A stretch of DNA of 64,000 nucleotides, taken from NCBI RefSeq assembly GCF_029931775.1, contig NC_079318.1:54209659-54273658 (forward strand). The letters run 5' to 3'. The notes under the pieces are model-generated. The model did no database searches and had not been told where the DNA came from. It was given only the letters and a program-made list of their open reading frames with translations. Source of the DNA: Euleptes europaea (Eukaryota > Chordata > Lepidosauria > Squamata > Sphaerodactylidae). Of the stretch, positions 46,801-58,800 are shown piece by piece. The first letter of the stretch is position 1. Each line of letters begins with the position of its first letter. The translations under genes and the position numbers were made by a program.

Positions 46801-49800
46801 CAGACTCCCAAATAAAAATCTTAGACTTCCATTCTACATTTACAGAATGTATGCGCCTCTTGCTTGAGGGGGCTAACAAAGTAAAAAGAATGCAATAAGA
46901 TCATTACAATGAAAATTAAGAGCTACTAATAATAAACACTAGCCATTAAAAACAAGTCAAGCATAAAACAACTTTCAGCAATCTAAAATGATATCTATAA
47001 AACTGTCCTCAGACTAGAATCAGATAGTTAAAAACAGCTTTAAAAGATGGGCCCCCTCAGTTAAAAACGTAGATAAAAAATGGTTTGGCTCGGGGTATTA
47101 AAAGGTGAAGTGCCACCAATGAAAAAGCCTTATCTCTGGTTGTCACTCACCTCGCCTCTGCAAGCAGAGCCATGGGGAGCAGGGTTTGGGAAGAGGATCT
47201 TAACTAGTGGGTTGGACTGAATTCTACTGTCTTCTGAGAAACCCTCCAAAAGAAGTGATATGGGTGGAAATACTGGGCCCTAAGGGTTAGTTAAAAGTGG
47301 GGTGTGTACTATCGTCCACCTGATCAAACCCTTGAGGCTGATCTTGAGATGGAAAAGGAAATAAAGGGAGGTGACTAAAGCAGATAATGTTATGATACTG
47401 GGAGACTTCAACTACCCTCACATTGACTGAGTAAACATATGCTCAAATCATGCTGAAGAAATTAGATTCCTAGACATCATAAATGACTTGCACTGGAACA
47501 GTTGGTCTCAGAGCCAACCAGAGGGGTACTGATCTTGGACTTAGTTCTGAGCGGAACTCAAGACCTGGTGAGAGATGTAGAGGTTGTTCCAATTGGGAAC
47601 AGTGATCACAGTGCTATTAAGTTCACCATTCAAGTCAATGGAAAGTTACCCCTAAAGTCCAAAACTATAACATTTGATTTCAAAAAGGAGAAACTTTCCA
47701 AAATGAAGAGAATAGTTAAAAGGAAGCTGAAAGGGAAACACAGGAGAGTCACTCTCTAGAGGATGCTTGGAAGCTATTTAAAACCACACTAACTGAAGCC
47801 CAGATAGAATGCATTCCGCAGGTTAGGAAAGGCTCTGCCAAATCTAAAAGAATTCCTGCATGGTTAACAACGCAAGTCAAGGAAGTTATAAATAGTAAAG
47901 AGGCATGTTTTGAAAAGTGCCCCAATAAATTGAAAAGAAGGGACCACAGGCTCTGGCAAAAATGTGTAAGTCAATAACCAAGCATGCAAAAAGAATTTGA
48001 GGCGCAGCTTTCTAAAAGCATCAAGATAAACAATACACATTTCTTTAAATATATCTGGAGCAGGAAACCAGCCAAATAATGCCTTTGGATGACCATGGCA
48101 TAAAGAGATTGCTAAAGAAAGAGGATGGCAGAGAAGATCAGTGAATATTTTTGCTTCTGTGTTCACTGTGGAAAGTGTGGGGCATGTACTCATGCCACAG
48201 ACACTGTTTTCAGGAAGAGAGTCTGAAGAACTGACTCAAATTAAGGTGAGGAGAGATGAAGGTCTAGACCTACTGGGGAAATTAAAAACCAATAAGTCTC
48301 TAAATCCCAATGGCATATTCCCCAGAGTTCTTAGGCAACTCAAATGTAAGATAGTTGATCTACTAACTCATATATGTAACCTATCACTAAATTCAGCTGC
48401 TTTACCAGAAAACTGGAAAGTAGCAAATGTCACACCATTTTTTAAAAAGGAGTCCAGAGGGGAACCAGGAAATTACAGGCCAGTCAGCCTAACATCTGTC
48501 CCAGGCAAATTACTTGAAACTATAATTAAAGATAGAATTATTAGGCACATAGAGGAACAAAGCCTGCTGAGGGAAAATCAGCATTGCTTCTGCAAAGGGA
48601 AGTCCTGCCTCACCAACCTTTTGGAGTTCTTTAAAAAACTGAACAAGCATGTAGATAATGGTGACCGAGTAGACATTATGTACTTGGACTTTCAAAAGGC
48701 TTTTGACAAGGCACCTCACCAAAGACTCCTGAATAAACTTAGCAGTCATGGGGTAAGAGGATGGATTCTCTTATTGATTAAAATTGATTACATGACAGGA
48801 AGTAAAGATTAGGAATAAATGGACAGTTCTCACAATGTAGGGAAGTAAGTAGTGGGATCTCACAAGGATCAGTATCGGGCAGGCACTATTTAACTTGTTA
48901 AGAACATAAGAAAGGCCCTGCTGAATCAGACCAAGACACATCAAGTCCAGCAGTCTGTTCACACAGTGGCCACCCAGGTGCCTCTAGGAAGCCACAAACA
49001 AGACGACTGCAGCAGCACCATCCTGCCTGTGTTCCACCGCACCCAAAATAATAGGCATGCTCCTCTGATACTAGAGATAATGGAACCTTGGCTTACCTGT
49101 GAAGGTTCCTTTTACACTGAGGGAAAAGTACATCTTCATCAGCGGGTTTTGTCATTCCTATGCTCAGGGAGGCAGGATCCAAAAAACCTTTGCTTCCTGT
49201 CACATATGCTAGGACCGTCCTCTGATATCCAGTTCGAGAACTTCCATAGCAGAATTTTTAAAAACAGAAAGACAGATGTGCACCCAAAAGAACAAGGAGC
49301 AGCCACTGCAAAAAACACAACTTAAAACCAAGAATTAGTAACAAGTAGAACATGAAAATACTTTATTCTAATTCCCCTTATTTATTATTCCTATATATAA
49401 TGTATTGTTTTCCCATTTTTAATTTTTTTAAAATTCAGCTTTATTTGGACACTTGACATTCTTCATCTTGATCCATTCTTCACCCTGGGCAGGCAAAATG
49501 TACTCCTTCCTCAGTGTAGAAGGAACCTTCACAGGTAAGCCAAGGTTCCGTTCTCCCACTGAGTTCGGAGTACATCTTCATCAGCGGGATCTTCAAAAGC
49601 TGACGTTCACTGGGAGGGAGTCTTCATTGATCATTTGATAAAACATTCTGGAGGACTCTCCTGCCGAATGCCGTGTCGGATGAAGAATAGGCATTTATCT
49701 TGTAGTGTCTTATGAATGTAGAAGGGCTCGACCAGGTCGCAGCCTTACAGATTTCTTCCACGGATGCATGGCCATCAAATGCTGCTGAAGTAGCGGCGCT

Positions 49801-52800
49801 GCAGACTGAGTGAGCGGTAATTCCTAACGGCACTGGTATGTTGCTAAGTTGATAGCACAGCTGGATACACTGTTTGATGCACTTGCTGATAGCTGCCTTT
49901 GACATTTTGCAACCTTTATTGGGTGATGAAATAGAAACGAATAAAGACTCCGAGCGCCGGAAAGGTTCTGTCCTTCTCAAAAAGATGCGTAAAGCTCTTT
50001 TCACGTCCAGAGTGTGCCAGTTCTTCTCCTTTGGATGAGAAGGGTGAGGGCAAAAGGGTGGAAGATGGAGTTCCTATTGTCTATGGAACTTACAATTTAC
50101 CTTCGGGATAAAGGCTGGATCTGGACGTAGTACTACTTTATCCGCATGGAAGACGCAGAGGCTTTTTCTAGATGACAAAGCCGCCAGTTCCGACACCCTT
50201 CTAGCTGATGTAACAGCCATGAGGAAGAGAACTTTCATCCTAAGGTGACCCAGGGAAGCCTCCCGTTAGGGTTCAAATGGGTGTCGCGTCAGAGCCTGGA
50301 GTACCACGTGAAGTCTCCAAGTCGGAAATCTATGAATTGTCGGAGGAGAGATGGTCGAGGCTCCTTTCAAGAAAGTGACTATGTGGAGATGACTTGAAGT
50401 TGGGTAGCCATCCAGTTGGGGAACAACCGTTGCGATCGCCGTCACCTGTCGTTTGAGAGTAGATGCCTTCAGCCCTTGAGCTAATCCCTCCTGGAGAAAG
50501 TCAAGCAAGTTGCCAGTGGAAATGGTCACTGGATCAGTATGTTTTCTCCCGCATCATCTAGCGAAGGCCTTCCAGGGAAAATCGTATATGCGCCTGGTGG
50601 ATTGTTTCCTGGCTTTCAACATGGTGTTGACAACCTCTGAGGTATAGCCCATCTCTAGCAACCTTGACCTTTCAAGAGCCAGGCGGTCAGCTTTAACCAG
50701 GCTGGATCTGGGTGTACCAAGGGGCCCTGTTGGAGAAGGTCCTGGACTGGAGGTAGGGACCACGGCTCCTGGATCGAAAGCTCTCTCAGTGTCACGAACC
50801 AAGGTCGTCAGGGCCATCGAGGGGCTATGAAGATGACCAGGGCCCTCTCTTGTCTGATTTTCCGTAGAGCTTTGGAGATTACCGGTAGAGATGGAAATGC
50901 ATAAAGGAGATCCCGTGGCCAAGGGGACAACAGTGTGTCTATTTCCTCGGCCCTTGGATGCATAAATCTTGACAGGAACCTTGGGAGCTGGTGATTTTCA
51001 CCTGTTGCAAAGAGGTCCATGATGGGTTTTCCGAATTTCTCCGTTATTTGAAGGAAGGTCTCTCTCTACAAGGACCACTCCCCCTCGTCCACCTGCTGTC
51101 AGCTGAGCCAATCTGCCTGCTCGTTTAGTACTCCTTTTATGTGCTCTGCCCTGATGGACGCCAAGTGAGACTCTGCCCAATTCAGAATTGTTATGGCTTC
51201 TGCGTGAAGGGAGGAGGAATGAGACCCGCCTTGCTTGTTTATGTAAGCATTTGCTGAGACATTGTCTGTTCTCAGCAGGAGGTGACTGTTCTCGATTCTT
51301 GGCTGAAACTCTATCAAGGCTTTCCAGATTGTTCATAACTCCAGCCGATTTATGTGGAGGTGACTCTCTTCCGGTGTCCAACGACCCTGTGCTACTTGTT
51401 GCTGCAGAATCGCCCCCCAGCCTTCCAAGCTGGCATCGGTGAAAATCTGGATCGTGGAGATCGGGAGATAGTTCTGGCTCTTGGCTAGGTTGTGGGACCT
51501 AGTCCACCACCTGTAAGGACAGTTGTTCTGAAGGAGTGCTCACCAGGAGATCGTCTAAATATGGGAAGACGTGGATCCCTACCTCTCTCAGGTGAGCCAC
51601 AAAGGCACCAGGACCTTGGTAATGACCCTCGGGGCTGATGAGAGACCAAACGGGAAGGCCCGAAACTGATAGTGATCGAGGTTGTACGCAAAGCGGAGAA
51701 ACCTTCGGTGCTCGGGGTAGATGGGGATGTGTAAATATGCTTCTGTCAGGTCTATTGACCTCAGAAACGCTTGGGGACGGAGTGCCTCTATGATGGACCT
51801 GAGTGTCTTCATCCTGGAACGTTTGAGCCGGATAAATTTGTTGACGTGCTTTAGATTTAGGATTGCACGCCAATCTCCGTTTCTCTTCAGAATGGTAAAG
51901 AAAACGGAGTATACCCCAGCGCACCGTTCTGTCTGGGGGACTGGTTCGATTGCCCTGATTTGAAGCAGGTGGTCTATGGCTGCTTGATTGCGGGCTATCT
52001 TGTCCGGCTTGGAAGAGGAGGGGGAGAGAAACAAACGGTTTGGGGGGATTTGCGTAGTTCTAGGCTGTATCCCTCGTGAATAATCTTCTGCACCCAAGTG
52101 TCTGGGTGAAGGGAGTCCCAGGTATTGGCAAAAAGCTGGAGTCTTCCCCCCACCGGACTGTCCCAGCAGTCATTGTTTCCCGGGTTTCTCACTAAATCTG
52201 TTGGACTTGTCCAAGTGTTGTTGTGGCTGGAATCCCTTGTTAAACCTGGGGCCCTTGCAAAAGGATCCCCTTCCAGAATTCCAGTTGTTCCTTCTGTTGT
52301 CCGCTCTGCCCCTTGCCAGGGTGTGAGAGGTTCGGAAGGGACGAAAGGAAGAAGAGTAAGAGGTCTTACCTTCTTTCCTTATGTATTTTGGAAAGGCCTT
52401 TTTCTTGTCTTTTGTATCGACTAGTACATCCTCTAGTTTAGAGCCGAAGAGCCGATCACCCTCGAATGGGTATCCCAACAGGATGGATTTGGAATCGAAG
52501 TCAGCTGACTAGGACCAGAGCCAAAGTGCCCTCCTAGAAATAGAGGAAACTGGCAGTGCCCTGGCCGACATAGTAATGGAATCAAGAGTGGCGTCCGCCA
52601 TAAAATTTACTGCTTTCAGAACTCTGTTAAGACCACTCAGAACCCTTTTATTGTCTTATGGAGTCAGGTCAATTATTTTTCTGATCCACATGATGGATGC
52701 CCGAGCCACCACTGCTGCCGTAGCCGATGCTTGTATGGATATGGCCGAAGCCTCATGGGCCTTTTTGATAGCATAATCAGCTTTTCTATCTAGAGGGTCC

Positions 52801-55800
52801 CTGATGTTGCCAGCCCCATCCTCAGAAACTAAGCCGGTGGATTGCAGAGCGGCGACTGGTGCTTCAACTAAGGGAACCTGAAGGAGATTAGAAGCTGGGG
52901 ACTCTAGATTATACATTCTTCTAACAGCAGTGGGGAGCTTCTCCCATTCATTTTCCCATTCATGAATGGCTTCTCCCATTCATTTTTGAGAAGGTCCTCA
53001 AAGTATTCAGGAAAAGGTACAACCCGGGTATGAGTCCTCAGTCTGGTGAAAAATTCCTTCATGCCCCTAAACTTAGCCTTACTTATGGAAGCCTCTGAGT
53101 CCTCATCCTTATGAAGATCTAAGGCTGCCAATACCTTGCTCAGGAACGCCTGATAATCTTCCCCAGAAAATAACCGGGATTGTTGTTCCTGATTATGAGT
53201 CTCCTCCACCTCCTTGTCTTCTCCTGAGGAGAACTCGCCCTCTTCGCTATCGCTAGAAGAGGAAGAAGGGGACCTGTTCCTGCTGGAAGAGGACAATGGT
53301 GCCTTCCTTGCTGCCTTAGTTGGCCAGGCATGGCGTGTGTCACTGGAGCATTTCCCACGTTCTGACTCAGAGTGGATGGAAGCCCTGGAACCCGGAGATG
53401 AGGCTCTGGATCTTGTGACGTCCCCACAAGAATGGTCGCTAATTTGGGCAAACTCCTCTCTCAATGCCTGCCGCATTAAATTTATCAGACTTAAGTTGCC
53501 CTCCCCCCCTTCCACAATTAAAAAATGAACATTTTCAACATTACCCGGGGTAGTCCCAGTCGCATGAACTCCAGAGGAGCCGGCATCACTGGGATCAAGT
53601 TTGCCTTCATAACCTCTAGAGGCCGAATGGGGAGTTGCGGCAGCCATCTTGTCTGTGCGCGTCTTTTTTGCACCGTTTTGAATGTCTCCCGGCTGGAGGC
53701 TCCGTTTTTGTGCCGCCACCTGCAAATCGGGCCGATTCACCCGTTTTTCCCCTTCGCGGTTCTTGGACGCCGCTAGGGAAAGCTGTCGGGGGGGAGGAGT
53801 CCTTCAACTTGCTCCTTGTCTCCTGACATTAATTCCTCTGAAGCCCTATCTCCACTCTCAGATATACTGTAATCGGAGGAGGGGTGAGGGGAGGGGGAGA
53901 CAAAGGCAAAGACGAGGGAAAACAGTAGATACAAGAGGAAAAGGCTGCTGGGTGCACACAGACCAAGATTAGGACTAAGAAAAAACACAGAAATAAAGTT
54001 AGACAGGAATAATTATTGAAGTGCAAAGGCTAGGACAGAAGGTTTGCTACAGAGCTAACCACAAATGCTGCTTCTCCCTCTAAGGCAGGAAGAGAACTGG
54101 ATATCAGAGGGCGGTCCTAGCACGTGACAGGAAGCAAAGGTTTTTTGGATCTTGCCTCCCTGAGCATAGGAACGACAAAACCCGCTGATGAAGATGTACT
54201 ACGAACTCAGTGGGAGAATAGGTATGCAGCATGACTAGTATCCATTCTAACTAATAGCCATGAATACCCCTTTCCTCCATGAATATGTCCACTTCCCTCT
54301 TAAAGCCCTCCAAGCTGGCAGCCATCACCACATCCTGGGGCAGGGAGTTCCACAATTTAACTATGCGTTGTTCATATATGTATGATCTGGAACTAGGGGT
54401 GAGTAATGTAGTGGCCAACTTTGCAAATGACACAAAATCATTCAGGATGGGGAAAACCAAGGATGACTGTGAGAGCACCAATTAGGTGAGTGGACAACAA
54501 TGTAGCAAATGAAATTCAATGTTGGTAAGTGTAAGGTAATGCACATTGGGACAAAAAAATCTCAACTTCAACGATAGGCTAATGGGGTCTGAACGTGCTG
54601 AGACTGAGAGGGAAAAAGATCTTGAGGTTGTAGTAGATAGATGAATGGAAGTGTCAACCCAGTGTGCCGCAGCGGAGAAAAAGGCAAACTCTATGTTAGG
54701 GATTATTAGGAAAGGGACTGATAACAAAATGGCTGATATTATAATGACCCCGTATAGATCTATATGTAGCCACATTTGGAATACTGTGTACAGTTCTGGT
54801 TACCGTAATTCAAAAAGAACATTGCAGAGCTGGATAAAGTACAGAAGAGGGCAACCAAGATGATTAGAGGGTTGGAGCTCCTTCTCTAAGAGGAAAGAAT
54901 GAAGAGTCTGGGACTTTAGAAAAGCGATGACTAAGGGGGGGACATGATAGAGATTTATGAAATTATACTCAAAGTGAAGAAAGTTGACAAAAGAGAACTT
55001 TTCCACCTCTCCCAAAGTACTAGAACTCAAGGGCATCCAATTAAGCTGATAAAACAGAAGATTCAGGATGGACAAAAGGAAATACATTTTCACACAGCGA
55101 GTGATTAAAATGTGGAATTTGCTGCCAGAGGTAGTGATGGCCACAGGCATAGACAGTTTTAAAAGGGACTTAGACAGATTCATGGAATAGAGGTCCATCA
55201 GTGACTACTAGCCATGGTGACTCAAGGGAACCTCCACATTCAGAGGCAGTAAATCTCTGAATCCCAGTGCCAGGAGGCAAGATCAGGAGAAGGCCTCAAC
55301 CTCTATGCCCTGTTGTTGGCTCTTCAGAGGAACTGGTTAACCACTGTGTGAGATAGGATACTGGACTAGATGGACCACTGGTCTGATCCAGCAAGGCTCT
55401 TCTTATGTTCTTATTTATTTCCTTGTCTGAAGTAAGTCTCCTTCCCTGCTTTATTTTGATAGAAGGGGAATGAGCCCCCCCCCCCCACACAACTATTTTT
55501 TGCACACCTAGTTTTTCAGAGTTGTTCTTAGGAAAGGAAAAGGTATATTTATATGGAATGTGGTGAGGGTGAGAAAAAGCTGTCCTTGTTGCTTTTAAAG
55601 TAGTGTGTGTCTTCTTCCTTGAACTTATGTTAGCAACAGGTGCTGATTTTCCCACAATGAATCTGGAGTACAGATACAGTACAGCAAAATAACGTGTGTA
55701 CAACTGAACCCCCATTGATAGAAGTTGCACCTCTGAGGAAAAATAGTACTTTCACACATACAAAAAATAATGTGGAGGTTCCAGTTTCATAACCTAAAAA

Positions 55801-58800
55801 ACGGTTACCGGGCATTCCTCTTTTATTTCCACTTGACGTGTTCTGTGCTTCCTTCCCAAATGCATGATTTTCTTCCAAGTATAATAGTATTCCACACACT
55901 GTGCCACTGTCTTAGACTTCACCTGCAGTTGAACAGCAGTTCATATGTCACAACAAGTTATGGTTTAGTATTCAATGCTCAAGCACGCAGAACAAAAACA
56001 TTAATCACTCACTGCTTGTGACAAACTGCACCATGTTAGATGTCTCTGAGGTTGGAGTAAAGATAAATGTCTAAACTACTGATCCCCAATGTGGTGCCCA
56101 TGGACATTAGAGCTCTCACTTCCGCCTTCCTCTAAGTACTTCTTCCCCAATGCAAAAAAAGGCAATCCTGGCTTTATTCTACCTCCCTGGGGCAGGAGTT
56201 ACTGCAGAAGAACCCTGGAAGCACCACCAACTATTCAAATAACAGCTGGCCACATCATAGGAGGATGTTTGGCTTGCAACCTCCCAACATTTTGTAACTG
56301 GTCCCACCATCTCCCATGGCAGCCATTTTGTGGTGCCATCTACTAACTCTTCTAAAAATTCCAAAAATGCCCACAGGGTCAACAAGACTGGGGACGGCTG
56401 GTTTAAACTGTAGTTTGGATTTTACTGGAGAATTACACGTACACATATGTAATATTCCTCTTTTTCCATGGCCTTCTGGGTGCCACTCAAGCCGTTATCC
56501 TGTTTTATCCTTGAAACAGCCATCCGTATGATGTATGTATGTATGATGTATTTATTTGGATTTCTATCCCGCCCTCAATCCCCAGCCGAGGCTGGCTCAG
56601 TGCGAATAACAACAATCAATCACAATAGTACAATAAAATCACAATTTAACCATTAAAACTCTTAAAACATACAATAATTTAACCATTGAACTCTTATAAC
56701 ATATAGTAATATTAAATACAACAGATGGTGCACAATCAAATCATAGTAGCCACTGAGGGCCCGGCAGAGCAGACAGTCCCCCACATAATATAATAGATGA
56801 GTAAAGTTGGGGAGAGGGTAGGTGATGTTGACAGAGAAAGAGACTGGCCCAGGGTCATCTAATGAGGAAGTGATCTAAACCCAACTCGTTTTCATCCAAG
56901 TTCAACATTCTGTAGAGCTCTGGCCCACTTTCTCTCCGTTTCCCTCCCACTCCAAAGATATTTTCATTCTAACTTCAGCATCAAATTAACATTCAATGTG
57001 CTTGTCATGTTGTTTTGTTTTTAAGTGATGGGATCTCTCAGACTCAAATGCATGAAATTCTTCTTTCAGCTTGGAGTTCCTGAACATTGCCTCGATGGTC
57101 TACCATTAAGTTGAGCTTTTGAATAAAAGGGAAACCCCAAAAGATCAGAAATGGCAGAACAAAGAATTTAAAAATCGTTTTTACCATTTTCTGTACCAAA
57201 ATGAAGTCTTTGCTGTATGTGGACAAGGCTTTATTAAACTGTTTTTTCTCAAGTGGGGTCCACTTGTCAGAACCTAGGGAAAGAAATGAGAAAGAACATA
57301 ATCTAGTTTTTATTACCAATTTATCAACTCTTACTAAACTAAATTGGAGGCTATCAGCCATTAGCCATGCTCTGCAAGAAGGTGACTTGTATGGCCTTAA
57401 AATCTTAAGACTGTTTGCACCCTATATTCTCCATCAGAAACCAGGGGCACCTTGAGCACGTTCCAGGGATAGAAAGGACCCTGAGGCTGGTGAAGCCTTT
57501 CTCCATAACCATCAAGGTTTTGCACTGTGCCACAGCTGGCCTCAAGGGAAAGTCCAGATGTGAGGTGCTTGTGTGGTAGAGCACAGATAAAGCTTGTGAG
57601 AAGGAAAGAAGGGGGCTGCTGTCTTTGTAAGAAGAAACAGGCTGCACGCAGGAAAGAGAAGGCACAGGTCTCCATAGGCTCACCAGTGGCACAGAAAGAC
57701 AGTGTGGGATTGGAGGATAACAAAAACAGAGGCTTTTTAAAAGGTGGAGAAATGTTTCATAATTTGAAATGATGTCAGGCTGTCTCACATGACTAGAATC
57801 AGAAAAATGCAGTTGTGAGTGGCCAAGTAGCCCCCATCCTCTCCTCTCTCTGGCTGCTCTGCTGACGGCCCCTGACAGCCACACCCTTTCCACATCCTCA
57901 CCTAGCAACCCAGACCCAGGCAGAAAGTTACCAGGTGCCCCTTCCCCAGCTGTTAATTAACTTACCAGCATAGTGATAGTTTGCCAGGGGATGAAATTTT
58001 GCTCTCGCTGGTTTCAGCAAGAAAAGCATCTCCAGAGTAACCTGCAAGACAAAGACAGACCGAACAAACCATGCAGCACTCCATACAAACTGTATATTTT
58101 AACTATATGGCTTTAGTGTTTCCATCACCTTCCCTCAAAAAATGTTCAAAGAGCTACAGCGGCATTATCTCTGAAAGTCATACAATAGCCCAATGACATA
58201 GGTCAGTATTAGTATGCCTATGCTACTGATGGGAGACCTCTGCTAAGAGAGTGAGAGAGAATGTAGACTGATTTTGGCAATCCGATGAGTATACTTTCTG
58301 GTGAGCACAGGAATCTTCCAGAATGGTGCTTATTCTTAAACAATTCCTACAGTTACATGCTGTAACTGAAGAAACTCCTGTTTCTTCAGTCAGTGGCCTC
58401 CACTCAGAGAAACGTTGGAAATGGCTCCTGGGGGGAGCCACAGGAAGACCTGCAGCCATCAGTGTCTTCCACTGACAAATCAAAAGATCAAACCCTCGGT
58501 GTCCAGTAATTTCTACAATGGTGTCCCACTAATGTTAGTGGTGTGGATGAATAATTGTCAGCTGGTGACATTTTAAGTATTTTTCTTAATTTTCTTCGTT
58601 TATGCCCCACCTTTCTCCCCTAGCCTTTTCTCATTTTGTCCTCACAATTCTGTGAGGTAGGCTAGGAAAAGAGTGTGTGACTGGCCCAAGGCCATACAGC
58701 CAGCTTTCGTGGCAGAGTAAGGATTTGAATCTGGGTCTCCCACATCCTAGTCTTGACACTCTAACCACTACATCACAGTGGCTCTGTCAAAAATAGAACT

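Larger units (their letters stand above)
49082..54219 (-). mobile_element. DIRS-type tyrosine-recombinase retroelement, broken fossil, about 5.1 kb
   Basis: The inner layer of the nest. Parts, read on the minus strand: a gag-like region at about 53740-52170, reverse transcriptase at about 52100-51500, RNase H at about 51400-51050, and a tyrosine recombinase region at about 50920-49620. Inverted terminal arms lie at 49128-49235 and 54094-54199. An internal complementary region at about 49500-49588 matches the outermost bases of both ends, the hallmark of DIRS circle-mediated replication. There is no clear target duplication, as expected for recombinase-mediated insertion. The coding part is broken, with on the order of eight to ten breaks. 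The terminal arms agree at about 95% of sites, which suggests a moderately young insertion. Confidence 0.92.
48900..54372 (-). repeat. Antisense CR1 3' fragment, middle layer, split by DIRS
   Basis: Blocks 48900-49081 and 54220-54372 form one antisense CR1 3' end. The first starts AAGAACATAAGAAAGGCC, the complement of the 3' octamer end. The second encodes CR1 C-terminal text on the minus strand ([14 protein letters not shown]). TTGTT flanks it on both sides (48895-48899 and 54368-54372), a short target duplication. Comparison with the uninterrupted copy at 14397-14640 shows where the DIRS entered. Confidence 0.8.
47225..55413 (+). repeat. CR1 LINE, 5'-truncated, split by nested insertions
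   Basis: The outer layer of the nest is two blocks, 47225-48899 and 54373-55413, about 2.7 kb of CR1 together. The first encodes part of the endonuclease (GDFNYPH-like text at 47403, later [10 protein letters not shown]) and reverse transcriptase ([33 protein letters not shown]) with frame changes and stops. The second continues with the late RT part and the 3' UTR, ending in GTCTGATCCAGCAAGG and the octamer-type end CTTCTTATGTTCTTA. The blocks join at TTAACTTGTT and CATATATG, the expected CR1 order. Confidence 0.85.
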
